Part shown: positions 32,389 through 43,933 of the stretch, piece by piece
How positions within the stretch are numbered: the stretch's first letter is position 1
Layout of the letters: every line of letters begins with the position of its first letter
DNA from: Coriolopsis trogii
Lineage: Eukaryota; Basidiomycota; Agaricomycetes; Polyporales; Polyporaceae
Length of the DNA: 64,000 nucleotides
NCBI GenBank assembly: GCA_020543525.1
Contig: JAHYIO010000011.1
Location: 186,001 to 250,000 of the forward strand
Reading direction: 5' to 3'
Made by a program: the position numbers and the translations under genes
The notes under the pieces: generated by a model
What the model was told of the DNA's origin: nothing
What the model saw: only the letters and a program-made list of their open reading frames with translations
Database searches by the model: none

Positions 32389-35300
32389 CAATCCGAGGTG
32401 GTACCTGGACTCGATCAAGACGAGGCAAAGAATAGGGCGCACTCAGTACATACCTCAGGAGATTGTGACAATATCAGCGTTGAAAGAGCCCAACAACCTA
32501 GTGGATTTTGCGGAGAGCTGTCAAGCAATTTTTGTCTTGTTGTCTTGTTAGTCAGCTCGCGGGGATAGTGAGGGTACACCCAACGTACCTCTGAAACTGT
32601 TGGCTTATTCGCTCAGCGAGGGTCGAGTTCGTGAACGTGAGCGACCTATGAGTCCGCAGTGAGGAGAGTATGGAAACTATAGCACAGAAAGGGACGAACC
32701 GTTGGGGGTCTGGGAAAACAAGCGCTGCGGCACGTTCAAAACATGCAATACGTATGTCGGGAGCCGAGTCTCGCCGACTGGCAGCAGCCAATGCTATCGA
32801 TATACAGTTGCCTCGCGATTCTTCGTCTGTTGCGGTGCGGTACCGAGGGTTGGTGTATCAATCGGTGAGCGCAGATCTTCCGTCGACTGCCACAGTGAAG
32901 TCATACCTTTGTTCAATTATGTGGCAATAGAGCTACCATCCCGAGTAACGAGCGGAGGAACGAGGAGTGACGTCTCCGCGCCGAGGCGGGGCTGCGGGGA
33001 GGGATGTACCAAGGAAAACGCGAGCTACGGCTACAACGGAACCGGGACTTTATTCATTCTGCGAGGGGGCGCGTCTGGCCTATCAGATCGAGCGGAAAGC
33101 CGTGAGCTCTTGATGCTGGAGGATCACCGGCAGGTCACCTTACATCACTACGATCGGTGGCTCGGTACAGTGCGAACTTACGGAAGACGACGTGCGCTCG
33201 CCCTGCCCGACTAGAACTTACGTTCCCTCCCCCGTCGGCGGAGTCGAAGATGTATCTGTGTCGGGGGCAATTGTCCATTCTCAGGAAGAGGGTGTCTGCC
33301 ATGTGAGCCTCGTGGCACTCGCGTGCGTCGGACTCCTCGGTGCTCCCGGCCAGTCCGGTGTCAACGGTCAATACGAATGGTGCGAGTTGATATGTTCCTC
33401 TTCTCCGTTGCTGTTTGCGTTGCTGAGGAGGCTATCGTGTCAGTGTAGGAGCAATCTTGCTGGTATAAGAGGCACTCACGAGGGCGTCTAGATTCCAGAG
33501 ACGTCTTCTCCAATCATCTCGAAGCGAGACAGCTCTCCATTGCCGGCCTGTCCTTCTCATCTCACCACCTCTGCTGTCGGCGGCCATAGTTGAGCCTGAG
33601 AAACTGTCAGTGAATACAGTTTTGCCCAAAGCCGCCGAGGGACCACAAGCGAATCTCCGGCGTGCCCCGCAATTTAGTAGTTTCCCCGAGAGGGCCACTG
33701 GGTGGCCGTTGACGTCCATGAGTGTTGCTCACCTTTCGGCTCCGAGGCAAAAGTAGCGAGAGTCCAGAGAAAACATACCTAAGGAGGGTGAGAAGCCATT
33801 TTGGTTCAGGCGGAATCGTCCCTCCCATCGTCGGTCGGAATTAGCTTTGACAGTTCATGAGCTGTTCATCAAGTCGAGACAAGCGGACAGACCGAGGATA
33901 CTCCTTTGATTTAGATGAGCGCTGTCTGTTCGTAAGCAGTTCCTCGTCACACCCTAAAAGACATTTAGTTGCCGACAGCGATGAATTCGCGATTCTTGCC
34001 CAGGTGGGATATGTCAAGGTTTCGGCTAGCAGCTAGCTCCGCCTTCCGAGCGACGAGGCACACCCCAGGCAACTGGACTGCTGTACCCGGCGATCCGCCA
34101 TACCCAGACAACTGCGCGCGCGGAGGCAGAGGACGGGAGGGTAGACCCGTCCGAAGAGTCCTGGTGTTCAAGACACGTACCATTGCAGTGGCTAGCTGCG
34201 CCTACAAACTGGGCGCCGCAGGCGAAGAAGTTGAGAGCACGTGGAAAGGCGTACCTCGACCCTTCCCATGGCCGTGTGAGACTTTCTCCGATTAGGACTC
34301 GGCCAGCTAGCCTACCCGCACCAGGAGACCTGTCCAGAACAGCTTCTGTGAGCAATGGCAGGGCATCGTCATTATGACAATGAGAAGGAAGATGAAAGGT
34401 GGAAGTGTCGGACACATTCATTTCATGCGGAATCTCTGAACAGATCGGGCTTTGAACGTTCAGCGATGCGTCGACACAGAGTAAGTACTACGTACCTCTC
34501 GGAGCATACATCAGAAGCCATGGAACAAACTGTGGCCATGGGGCAGATCGAGCAGTGAGTATAGACACCACGAAGACGGGAAAAAATTCTCTGCTCCGCT
34601 GACATGGTACCATTATTATTGCACGCTGAGAGCTGCGGTTCTGCCGGGCCCCGACGCATGAGCATTGCTCCAAGAAAGTACTCACCATGTTATAATACGC
34701 CGACGGAGATGAAAGCTTGGGTTATGACCTGACTGCGGGGGCGTTTCGAGCGAGTACCATCGAATCGGCCCAGGAAGACGTGGACGGAGGAAGAGAAGCG
34801 CTCAGTTCACATTAGGCGCGTGCGCTGGCAGTGGCACCGGCACAGTTACTACGAGTCACACTCAGCCACCACCATCGACTTGACTCCCCTCCCGACAAGT
34901 CTCGCCTCCCATACGGGGGCTCTCGTACGCCCAGAACTACATCACTCGACAAATGTTAGTCTATCTGGAGACGTAGGCTTGAACCGCGGAATGCAACACT
35001 TCAAGTTGAGCCTTTGAACAGTGCACTGACATTATATGCATCTAAGTATACCTGCGGTATACGAGATTGTTTTGCTTCTGATACATGCTCTGTATTATAT
35101 GTGGACAGTCTTCTGGCCTCCATGGTCAACCCCTTAAGGCACTCCTGGCCGGCCGGGGTTATTCTACTGATCCATCTCACACTAGACCTCGTCTGCTCAG
35201 TTCAGATGCATGCTACGCGCGCGTCCTGAGAACGCTCGTTTGTGGTCCTATGAGATTGCGCTCACTAGGACGCGCCCACAAGCGGTGGTACTCGAGTACC

Positions 35301-35596
35301 AGATTATGCTTGCTTCTGGTCTGCGACTACTAGTATTATCGCATTGCTTCTAGCGTATTGCTTGAAGCTTCTGCTGGTATCATTCATTCTACTTGAACAT
35401 CACAAAGCACATAAAAGGGACTAGCAATCATCCACTCCGACCAGCGTGTATACGATATACGTCCTGACACGCTGATGAGCCGCTCGTGAGGTCATCCGCC
35501 ATTCCTAGAAGCGCCAAGTTCGTTGTATATAATTATCTCGAGTCCAGTACGATTCGCTCACTTTGCTTCTACAACTTTCTCCAGCAGACGGCAGCT
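32389..35596. other. 3.2 kb gene-poor stretch
   Basis: No complete gene could be built. A minus-strand frame at 32552-32791 (FCAIVSILSSLRTHRSLTF) and another near 33610-33828 (WLLTLLRYVFSGLSLLL) have protein-like or membrane-like composition and are flanked by possible splice sites, so a many-exon minus-strand gene, possibly decayed, may lie here. Other frames are short and overlap on both strands. No repeats, TIRs or RNA genes were noticed. Confidence 0.35.
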
Positions 35597-36617
35597 ATGA
35601 GTCGAGTTTTCTTCAGTGCGTCTCCCACTTTTGCTTACCTGTTGCTCAAATGTCTGACTTTGTGCAATGGCAGTCACTGGTACCTCCACAGGGATCGGAC
35701 GCGCCCTCGCTGAGCTCATTCTCGAACGTGGCGAGATCGCGATTGCCACTGCTCGCCGGCCTTCGACCCTGGACGACCTCACCAAGCAGTATTCTACAGA
35801 TCGCCTGCTCGTCCTCGAACTCGACGTGACAAAGCCCGAACAGATCGCCGATGCCTTCGTCAAATCCAAAGCCGCGTTCGGTCGCATTGACGTCGTGGTC
35901 AACAACGCTGGTTATGGCAACCTGGGTGAGGTCGAGAGCATGACGGAGTCCCAAGCCCGAGCTATACTGGAGACGAACTTCTGGGGCGCGGTCAACATCA
36001 CCAAGGAAGCCCTCAACTTCTTCCGCGAGTTGAATCCGCCGGGGGCGGGCGGTCGTCTGCTGCAGGTGGGGTCCTATCTGGGCCTTGTATGCTCTCCCGC
36101 CCTTGGATACTACAGCGCTTCGAAGTTTGGTGAGTCAAACCCCCGATACTCGGACTCTTTTACTCATGTGCTTCCCCGCCAGCGCTGGAAGGCATCACTG
36201 AGACGCTGGCGGCCGAGATCGATCCTGCGTGGAACATCAAGGTAGTTGCTCACGAAACCCTGCATAATTGCAAAGTTCTCATCGCGCACGGAATTGTAGA
36301 TCACTCTACTCGAACCGGGCTGGATCCGCAGCGCGAGCCTGCCGAACGCTACCTGGTCTACCCAGCACCCCGCATACACGAGCAACGCAGAGCTCTTGGT
36401 CAACGTCATGCGCAAGGGCTCGATCGAGGACATGGTGACGTGGAAGAGCACGAGGAAGTCCGTGGAAGTCATCTACAAGGCTGCCTCGCTCCCTCATCCG
36501 CCGCTACACCTCGTCATCGGTCAGGACGCCATCGACGCAACGAGGAGGAAGATTTTAGAGCTCGCGGATACCTTGAAGACGTATGAACAGTGGTCGGAAG
36601 GTCTAGAAGAGGTGTGA
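35597..36617 (+). CDS. Classical short-chain dehydrogenase/reductase (17-beta-HSD-like), copy 1
   Basis: Four exons: 35597-35615, 35674-36129, 36183-36241, 36300-36617; 283 residues. The tiny first exon encodes MSRVFF and splices into ITGTSTGIGRALAELI, completing the TGxxxGIG cofactor loop. NNAGYGNLGEVE stabilises the fold, and YYSASK holds the catalytic Tyr and Lys; the serine is in LLQVGSYLGL. The enzyme should reduce or oxidise a carbonyl/hydroxyl substrate with NAD(P)H. The C-terminus has the conserved LEPGWIR block. It is closely similar to the gene at 41095 (same intron positions), so the two arose by local duplication. The substrate is not deducible. Confidence 0.9.
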
Positions 36618-37062
36618 GCGGAGCTAGTCCGCAAGTTAGCTTTCGGTAGCTGTGGCAAGCGACCCGCTCTCTCTCAATAAAGCAATGATTGCTCCATGAC
36701 GACGACGCGGTCGAGACTCACTCAGCAGTATCCAATACTGCCAGTCTCACCATGCAGACAACGTGCGAGCTCCCTCGAACTCTATACAAAGTTGGCTCTC
36801 ACGAGCGTCGTAGAAAGGTTGTTGTCTTTCTCTCTCGGGCCTCCGTCCTGACGTCAACCCTCTCAACGTGGCTACCAGCTTAGGCTTCGCTGCGCATTGC
36901 AAACATCTGAGCCTCACTCCCTCACGTCATCTATCACATTCTCGAAATCAAGGACTGTACCATGCTTGGAGGTCCTTCAAGAACTAACCCGAAGCCGTGA
37001 ATAACAACGAATCCTCCGCGGACACAAACCAAGGTGCATGATCAAACGAAACGTCTATGAGG
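36618..37062. other. Convergent 3' region of two SDR genes
   Basis: No gene is seen. Genes on both sides end here, so it holds both terminators; an AATAAAG-like signal occurs at about 36677. Confidence 0.5.
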
Positions 37063-38453
37063 TTATCCCTGCAATGGCTTCACTTGCTCCTCCAACCACT
37101 GCCATACCTTCTCGCCGAGCTCGTCGTCGTACGCCTCCTCTCTGCACCGTCCCGGACGGGCCCACGGAACGAGGTACTAATCAAATCATGACGACGTAAC
37201 GTATGGTCAGCTGTCTCATCGCAGACCAAGCTGGCCAAGGTGCGTGCGTACCTCGCCATTGCGGTTGAGAGCCTCGGGCATCGTGCCGGCGTACAGCTGC
37301 GTAAGGGCTCCATACGTGACGTCGTAGAGGAACAGCGACTGCGCGGTGTACACGGGAGGATTACGTCAGTATGCGCTCGTGAGTGGAACGAGTGCAGGGC
37401 GGATACGAACGGTGAACCAGCGGGTGAATGTGGGGGTGTGGCGGTAGAGTTCTGTGTCGATATTCCCTGGATTGACCGAGATCGAGATAATGCCCTTGTC
37501 TGCATATCGTTTGGCCAGCTGGCGCGCGACAATCACGTTGCCCTACGAGGAATGGAAGGCAGAGAGGTAAGTACAGGGTCGTGAGCGCGATTTATACCAT
37601 ATTGACGAGTAAGGACAGTCTGAGCCGATCGAGGAGGCAACATACCAGTTTACTGTTGAAATATAGAGTCTCCGTCCTCTTCCTGCGTCGCACAGGCCCG
37701 TCTTTGAACGTCTCAAAATCCATTTCGCCGAGGTACGCCCCGATTGAGGATGTCGTGATGACGCGGGCGTGGTGGTCTGGAGAGGTCTGTACTCCCGCGA
37801 GGAGTGCGGGGATCAAAAGCTGCGTGAAGTAGAAGTGTCCGAGCACGTTCGTTCCCCATTGCAGGTCATATCCATCCTTGGTGATCATGTCGATGGGAGG
37901 CATCATAACGCCTCTGGTAACCCGAACGCCACAGTGAGCATTCCCTCACGATCGTAGGAGAGGAAGTCACGGAGACCTACGCATTGTTGAAGAGTATGTG
38001 TAACTCATGCTCCTTGCTGAGAAACTCTTCTGCAGCGCGCTTGATGGATGAGAGGTCCGCCAAGTCCAGAGCGAGGAAGTGAGCTTCTTTGCCCGTTTCT
38101 TCTTTGAGGCGTGAGATCGCTGCTTCGGCTTTCGTCTTGTCTCGCGCGGCCAGGTACACCTTCGCGTTGTGTTCCAGCAGTCTCTAAGTAGTGATCATGG
38201 TGAGTCACACTATGAGTTTCACCAACCTCACACCGTCTCACCTTCACATTCTCGCGTCCTATGCCCGTATTACCACCTACCAAGGTGCGACATGATTAGT
38301 TAGTGAACTCAAATGCAGGAGTCGGAACGACTCACCAGTAACAATGGTGACACGTCCGGTCAAATCTGGTATTTGGTCGACACTGAACTTCGCTTTGGGC
38401 GGGAAGCCCTGGGTGAAGAGCGCGTTCAGAAACCTGCCGATGAACAAACCCAT
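37063..38453 (-). CDS. Retinol-dehydrogenase-like SDR, copy 1
   Basis: Seven exons: 38336-38453, 38242-38276, 37981-38183, 37646-37913, 37411-37542, 37252-37338, 37063-37176; 318 residues. The cofactor motif [13 protein letters not shown] is built across two introns. NNAGVMMPP and the catalytic YFNSK follow; the latter is interrupted by an intron right after SKL. The start reads [12 protein letters not shown], then [15 protein letters not shown], a conserved lead-in for this fungal subgroup. The C-terminal [20 protein letters not shown] matches the paralogue at 62288, which has one fewer intron. It is likely an NADP-dependent reductase of lipophilic or aromatic carbonyls, perhaps membrane-associated through its N-terminus. 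The substrate is unknown. Confidence 0.9.
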
Positions 38454-39109
38454 AGTATTCGTAATGCGCGCTGCTTTGCAAGAATGCTGGAGCTTGCCAC
38501 CAATCGCTGAGAGGACGATTAGCTATATGTCGGATTTCACGCTCGTCAGACTTACCGCCAGCACAGTGATGGTGCAACAGAAGTGAATTGGTTCAGATCA
38601 GCCTGGGTCTCGCGCGAGCGGCGCCCTATATAGTAGCGCGCGACGAACCATCCCCATTTCGATCAAACTCGGCGTCTGCAGCCATCAAAACATCCGGTCC
38701 TCACAGCGTTGATACGAATTTCCAAATTCCACCTGTCTTATGTCCTTATTTAATTCAAGCCTAACAAAGTATATCAAATCGAAAGTTCCCGCAGAGCCTA
38801 TAAGCTAAGTTAGACATCACTGAGTACTTGGAACTCACCGTCCACAACGTCGACGCATCACAAAGATTAGCCTGGATTTCATACTGGCAGAGAGCACGAT
38901 TGACCCGTTAGGTAATCCCTTACTCTGTGGACTGCGACATCTGGTCTTATCATGATGCGATGATGGTTGGGCCAGAACTCGATCTCGTTGCCAACACTGA
39001 TTCACAGTCCGAATATGGTAACATAAGCGCGAGAGCGTTCGGCTCGGTTTGTTCGGGAGCCGCTGGCGATGGACAACATACCTCAGGCTCTCTCTCTGGC
39101 TTCTGCTAG
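38454..39109. other. Upstream region of the SDR gene, no gene seen
   Basis: A CTATATA word on the minus strand near 38625 could be the TATA box of the SDR at 38453. No protein-like frame was found from there to the SDR relic. Confidence 0.4.
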
Positions 39110-39357
39110 TGGACTCATGCACTTCCGGCGTACAAGAACCCCGACCTACCTTCGATGCGCATGTGTAATGGATGGGAGAGCTACCAGGATCCTGGAGACA
39201 AGCACAAAGTGGTTGAGGAGATCGACATGATGATCGCATCGTTGCCCGACTGCATTTCCCTCTTGGAGAGACAGCTATCGAGTACGCACGTAAGAAGGCA
39301 TTCGGTGATGAGATCGACAGATACGCCTCTTGGTCAAAGAATCTGAACAAGTACTAG
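39110..39357 (+). pseudogene. C-terminal relic of a classical SDR
   Basis: One frame reads LPAYKNPDLPSMRMCNGWES...MIASLPD, and another, a few bases later, LHFPLGETAIEYARKKAFGD then EIDRYASWSKNLNKY and a stop at 39357. Together they match the last exon of the intact SDRs (HPAYSNPDLP..., VASLPDPPLHFVLGKDAIEV, EINRYEAWSDGLEE). A frameshift separates the halves near 39250 and no NAD-binding domain is found upstream. It lies between the two intact SDRs, so three copies once existed in tandem. Confidence 0.75.
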
Positions 39358-39604
39358 CCTGCGTAGAAGTAGGTTACAATCTCAGCGTACTATCATATCA
39401 TAACGGAAATTCACCCGTTTTGTGCATCCCCATTTGTCCCCAGGTGACCAGGTCACCGCGTCCTATCTTGCACTGGACTGCCCTCTATAATGATTAATAC
39501 TCTTCATGTTGCTGATAGCTTGTCTGCTTCGGTCACTAGTCTTCTGTTTCTCACACCGCACACCAATCCTTTGCCGGAGAGTGGAGAATGCAGGGAGGAT
39601 GAGC

Positions 39605-39608
39605 AAAA
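39605..39608 (-). terminator. RNA polymerase III terminator
   Basis: TTTT on the minus strand, four bases after the tRNA 3' end. Confidence 0.6.
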
Positions 39609-39612
39609 TTTA

Positions 39613-39684
39613 TTCCGACACGGGGAATCGAACCCCGGGCTATCGCGTGAGAGGCGATAATGTTAGCCACTACACCATATCGGA
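39613..39684 (-). tRNA. tRNA-Glu (anticodon CTC)
   Basis: A 72-base intronless cloverleaf. The acceptor stem pairs TCCGATA with TGTCGGA (one G-U). The D-arm contains the A-box word TGGTGTAGTGGCTAACAT. The anticodon loop is CTCTCAC on an ATCGC/GCGAT stem, which reads GAG codons. The T-arm is CCGGG-GTTCGAT-TCCCCG-like, with the B-box GGTTCGATTCC. No CCA is encoded, as in eukaryotes. It is divergent to the AP-2 sigma gene, whose start lies 123 bases away. Confidence 0.95.
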
Positions 39685-39806
39685 TTATAAGATAACAGAA
39701 TAAAAGCCAATATATACGTGTTACATTGCCTGCTGCTCGGTGCTCTGAGTCTGTGCGACTGATCTATTATGCTTACCTAGACTTAGACACTTCCACCTTC
39801 ACCACC

Positions 39807-40555
39807 ATGATACGATTCATCCTTGTCCAGGTCAGTTCGTCAGGCGTAGGAAATACAATGTGGTGCTGAAAACGTATGCCAGAATCGTCAGGGCAAGACA
39901 CGGCTGTCTAAATGGTATGTTCCGTACGACGACGACGAGAAGGTCCGCCGTCTTTGCGTTCCCGACGCATTGGTCTACGAGGCACCGGGCTCACGGAGAC
40001 ACTGCGCGCGTTAGGTGCGGCTGCGAGGAGAGGTGCACCGACTAGTTGCGCCGAGAGACCAGAAGTATCAGAGTAACTTTGTCGAGGTACGTCACTCGCA
40101 CACATCCACGCGCGTGTATGGGAGGATGAATGGGACGGATCGGGGAGTAGTTCCGAAACCACAAGGTCGTGTACCGTCGCTATGCTGGCTTGTTCTTCTG
40201 CATCTGCGTAGATGCGAACGACAATGAGCTTGCCTACCTGGAAGCTATTCACCTGTTCGTCGAAGTTCTCGGTGCGTGACCATACCCCAATTTCCTGCAA
40301 CATTCAGTCACCTAACCTACGCTCCTCCTCCCACTCCGGTATATGCAGACTCGTTCTTCGACAACGTGTGTGAGCTTGACCTTGTCTTCAACTTCTACAA
40401 GGTACGCCATTCCTCAATGTAATCCTCTCGGCTCATTCATTGTGGTTGTACAGGTGTACGCCATCCTTGACGAAGTGTTCCTTGCCGGCGAAATCGAGGA
40501 GACCAACAAGGACGTCGTACTGGCAAGACTCGAAGAACTGGAGAAGCTCGAGTGA
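39807..40555 (+). CDS. APS2: AP-2 clathrin adaptor complex, sigma subunit
   Basis: Six exons: 39807-39830, 39883-39942, 40015-40086, 40151-40271, 40349-40401, 40454-40555; 143 residues, the family length. The protein is a standard small adaptin: [20 protein letters not shown], then [47 protein letters not shown] and LAGEIEETN. It forms the core of AP-2 at the plasma membrane, where it helps recognise dileucine cargo signals during clathrin endocytosis. AP-1 sigma is the nearest alternative; [13 protein letters not shown] and the EIEETN ending suit AP-2 sigma better. It is intron-dense: five introns in 749 bases, all keeping the frame. Confidence 0.93.
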
Positions 40556-41094
40556 TCATCTTACAGCCCGTATCGCCGCATTGCGCAGCACACCTTCTCT
40601 CGTTGTGTATGATCTATTGCTATCGAAAGGAAGTCGATGGATACTCAGCGCAGATGGGTGTGCTCAACACCAACAATTAGCCTACATAGCCCCGGAGACT
40701 CGTTATAGCCAGCACAGAACATGTCAAACTGTGTGCTTTCCACTAGCCCGTGCTCAGCAGTGTCAGCGGAACCCAGTCAAGCCGCGCACATCGACTCTCG
40801 TTGCCACGACCGCAAGGGTATGTACATTATCAATGCGACCAACCAGTCGACGACCCTTTCCATGCGGAATTTGAGGGAGACGGAGGTACCACTCATGGGC
40901 AGTTCTTCCCAGACAGTGAACGGGTCCTTTACCAGCCTATTACAATTGGATGGCGTGTGCTTCGACATCATAAGATCATGGATCTCCAGCGTCAGAAGCG
41001 ATGCTCTTAAGCCTACGGTATGCAATGCCAATGAGATGAAGTTGACTATCTCAATCCACGCTGCGCTTACCCTGTTCAACTCACCGGTACCCAC
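40556..41094. other. Intergenic, no gene supported
   Basis: Open frames up to about 145 codons exist in several overlapping frames without splice support or motifs. It contains the promoter of the following SDR. Confidence 0.4.
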
Positions 41095-42148
41095 ATGGAA
41101 ACAGCGAAGTTGCCCAAGGTATGGTTCAGTGAGTAAGTTCGTTGTTCATACATACGTTTGACCGTTGACCTCTGCGCTAGTCACTGGCGCATCTACGGGA
41201 TTGGGTCGTGCCCTCGCGGAGTTGATTCTGGAGAAAGATGAGATCGCCGTCGCAACGGCTCGCAAACCCTCGTCTCTAGACGCGCTCGCGCAGAGATATC
41301 CTGCCGATCGTCTCCTCGTCCTCGAACTCGACGTAACCAAACCTCAGCAGATCACCGAAGCGTTCGCCAGGTCCAAGGCCGCGTTCGGGCGCATCGACGT
41401 CGTGGTCAACAACGCCGGGTACGGAGACCTCGGAGAGGTAGAGAGCATGAGCGAGCAGATGGCCCGCACTCTCTTCGACACGAACTTCTGGGGCGCTCTG
41501 CGCGTCGCGAAGGAGGCGGTCAGGTTCTTCCGCGAGGAGAACCCGCCTGGACTGGGGGGCCGCCTGCTACAGATGTCGTCCATGCTTGGACTCGTTGGGC
41601 TGCCTGCTGCGGGTTCGTACGTCGCGTCAAAGTTTGGTGAGTGCCCTGCGAAGTGCAGACGAGGCTCGTTGGCTCATCGGCATCGATCGATGATCATTGT
41701 GCCCCATGTTGTCCAGCGGTGGAGGGCATCAGCGAGACGCTGGCCGCTGAGCTAGATCCCGCATGGAATATCAAAGTGAGCTTCTAGCGTTCCGAAACGG
41801 GGATCGCGAGTCCTCACCAGGCATCACGCCATACAGGTCACCCTTCTCGAGCCAGGATGGGTGCGCACCAGAGGGTTGAGCAAAGCTGTCTGGTCGGCTC
41901 CACATCCGGCGTACAGTAACCCAGATCTACCCGTGAGCCGCTTGCGGGAAGGCTCGTTCGAGGCGGTTTGGAAGGATGCGAAGAAGAGCGTCGAGGCGAT
42001 GTATAGGGTTGCGTCGCTGCCTGACCCGCCGCTGCATTTTGTGCTTGGGAAGGATGCGATTGAGGTCACACGGAGGAAAATTGCGGCGTTGACGGAAGAG
42101 ATCAACAGATACGAGGCTTGGTCGGATGGCTTGGAGGAGATCGAGTAG
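41095..42148 (+). CDS. Classical SDR (17-beta-HSD-like), copy 2
   Basis: Four exons: 41095-41128, 41181-41636, 41717-41775, 41837-42148; 286 residues. The first exon gives METAKLPKVWF and joins to ITGASTGLGRALAELI. The motifs are complete: NNAGYGDLGEVE, LLQMSSMLGLVG with the catalytic serine, and YVASK with Tyr and Lys. The LEPGWVRTRG block in the last exon resembles copy 1 at 35597. The intron positions are the same, exons 2 and 3 even have identical lengths (456 and 59 bases), which shows a clean duplication. It is a soluble NAD(P)H-dependent oxidoreductase; the substrate is unknown. Confidence 0.9.
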
Positions 42149-42334
42149 CAACGGAGTTCCGTAGTCTTTCCTTTCATGATTGGATTTTCAAGACTCCGAG
42201 ATCTGGTCGAATAGTGTTCAAGTTAAGTACAGCCCAGGTACAGCCTACCGAGTGACTTGCAGCAGGACGTGCTGCGTGTGGATTGTGAGGATGTGAAGAG
42301 AGCCGTTGTGCTCAAGTCAGCCCTTGCATGCATG

Positions 42335-42945
42335 CATCTTCAATATCTGTACGCGTTCTCCACCGCATCCCGCGCGAATAGCCTCCTGCATCCCACTCAT
42401 ACCTGTGCAGCCCATGATGATCGTTTGTTACCCACTTGACCGCACCGGGGCCGCAGCAATTCCCTCAAATACATCGTCCCGCGGCATCTCGTGAAGTTCT
42501 AGCGGGGTCATACGCGTACTCTCTGCGCGCACGGACAAGGTCGGCCCAGCGAGGGCACATGCACAACGGAGACTTCCAAGATTCCGAGTACGCGCCGGGT
42601 TTTGTGTTCACAAAGCAGTCCAACCACCGGCAGGGAGTGATCGGAGAAGCACGCGACCAGTACGCATCTGGTTTGGTGTCTCCTTGAAGGCCAGGTAGGA
42701 GTGAGGTGAACGTGTGTGTATCGCCGATTATACGGATGTTGAATATTCACGTTGAGACAGATGGCAGTGCCTCTTTGAAACCTGTACAGTCTTTCAAGCG
42801 AAGGCTCGGATGAAGCAGGTCCGTAAGTTGAAGGATGCCAGTGCCAGGTTCTCGGAGTGCCTGAGTTAGTATGAGATCGGAAGAGTTGAGGTTCACGACC
42901 AGAATCGCCACAGTCCCGCATAACTGCACTGCTGTTGCAATGGTA
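42335..42945 (-). pseudogene. Inverted, broken copy of the Asp/Glu racemase-like gene at 55.8 kb
   Basis: On the minus strand GTVAILVVNLNSS, LTDLLHPSLRLKDCTG, LVACFSDHSLPVV, RRVLGILEVSVVH, LELHEMPRDDVFEGIAAAP and IIMGCTGMSGMQEAIRAGCG follow the order of the intact protein at 55798. They lie in different frames, with stops, and about 50 residues in the middle are missing. Parts of both catalytic cysteine motifs survive. It is dead, probably from an old inverted duplication. Confidence 0.8.
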
Positions 42946-43270
42946 GAGGGTGCCGCTGTGGCTATAGTAGGATAGGCACAACTTGAAGTCACAGTCAAAT
43001 CGCAGTCCAAACTATAAGCTACGGCGCTCAGCCTGATATGGTGGGAGAGACGCCCGGTTGCAAAACGCGCGAATGTTGACATTCCAACTTCTCCTCGTCC
43101 ACAATGTCGTTGGTGAGTGTCCTCATAGTCTTGGTCCCGCCCGCGCTACAACCTCAGTCGTAGCCCTTTGACCCATCGTCATCATCGGCCCGCCATCGTT
43201 CGTCTGGCGGAGCCACTCAAGGCCCTTCCGCAAGTTCCGCTGCTCGTGCACTACCACCCACCTTTGCAAG

Positions 43271-43933
43271 ATGGATGAGTATGCCGTCCAAGCTGCTCCG
43301 GGATACCAGCCCTTGACGAAAAAGGAGATTGAGGATTTCTTCCGTGCTATGGGGGCTACCGACGAGACTTTGCAGGACGCCATCGACGAGTGGAATCGTT
43401 CAGAGGAAGCTTTGCTGGGCCCGAATGGTCCTGGCTTACGGGTTATTGGCGTGAGTCTACTCTTTGAGTATCCGGCGATTCAGCGATGAGACTCAGTGGT
43501 GTTAACGGCTCTACAGGCAAAGCCTCGTCCCGACGACACCAACGTCTACACGGTCCCCATCCAAGGCACAGACTTGGTCGTCCGCATGTGGGAAGGCGGC
43601 ATGAATGAATACTCGCAGTTCTGTCTCGACTTCTTCGACACTCGTCAGGAGGTTCCTGTCAATCTTCCTCCCGGTTTATCCATCCATCCCGCCTCAGCAA
43701 ACATGCCGGGCATGTTCTGCATGAGAGGCGCATTGCCGTCATGGGAGATGGTATTTGGTCACACGCCAGACAAGATTCCTCCCTATGAAGAGAAGTGGAG
43801 CGTCCAAGAGGGTTCATACCTCAGCGTCGTCAAGGACGGTCGCGAGCTCGTCACGTTCGCCGTGCCACACACCCAGGCCCACAACAACATGATGACCAGG
43901 TTCGTTCAGCCAACGCTGGGGTATGGTCGTTGA
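43271..43933 (+). CDS. Hypothetical protein, about 198 residues
   Basis: Exons 43271-43450 and 43517-43933 join in frame (GTTATTGGC|GTGAGT...CTACAG|GCAAAG). A short upstream exon, ATG TCG TTG at 43104 followed by GTGAGT, might be the true start, with a longer intron. The protein begins MDEYAVQAAPGYQPLTKKEI and has LLGPNGPGLRVIG, LVVRMWEGGMNEYSQFCLDF and VFGHTPDKIPPYEEKW. There is no signal peptide, membrane segment or motif I recognise. The acidic N-terminal helix and soluble composition suggest a cytosolic protein. No function is proposed. Confidence 0.6.
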
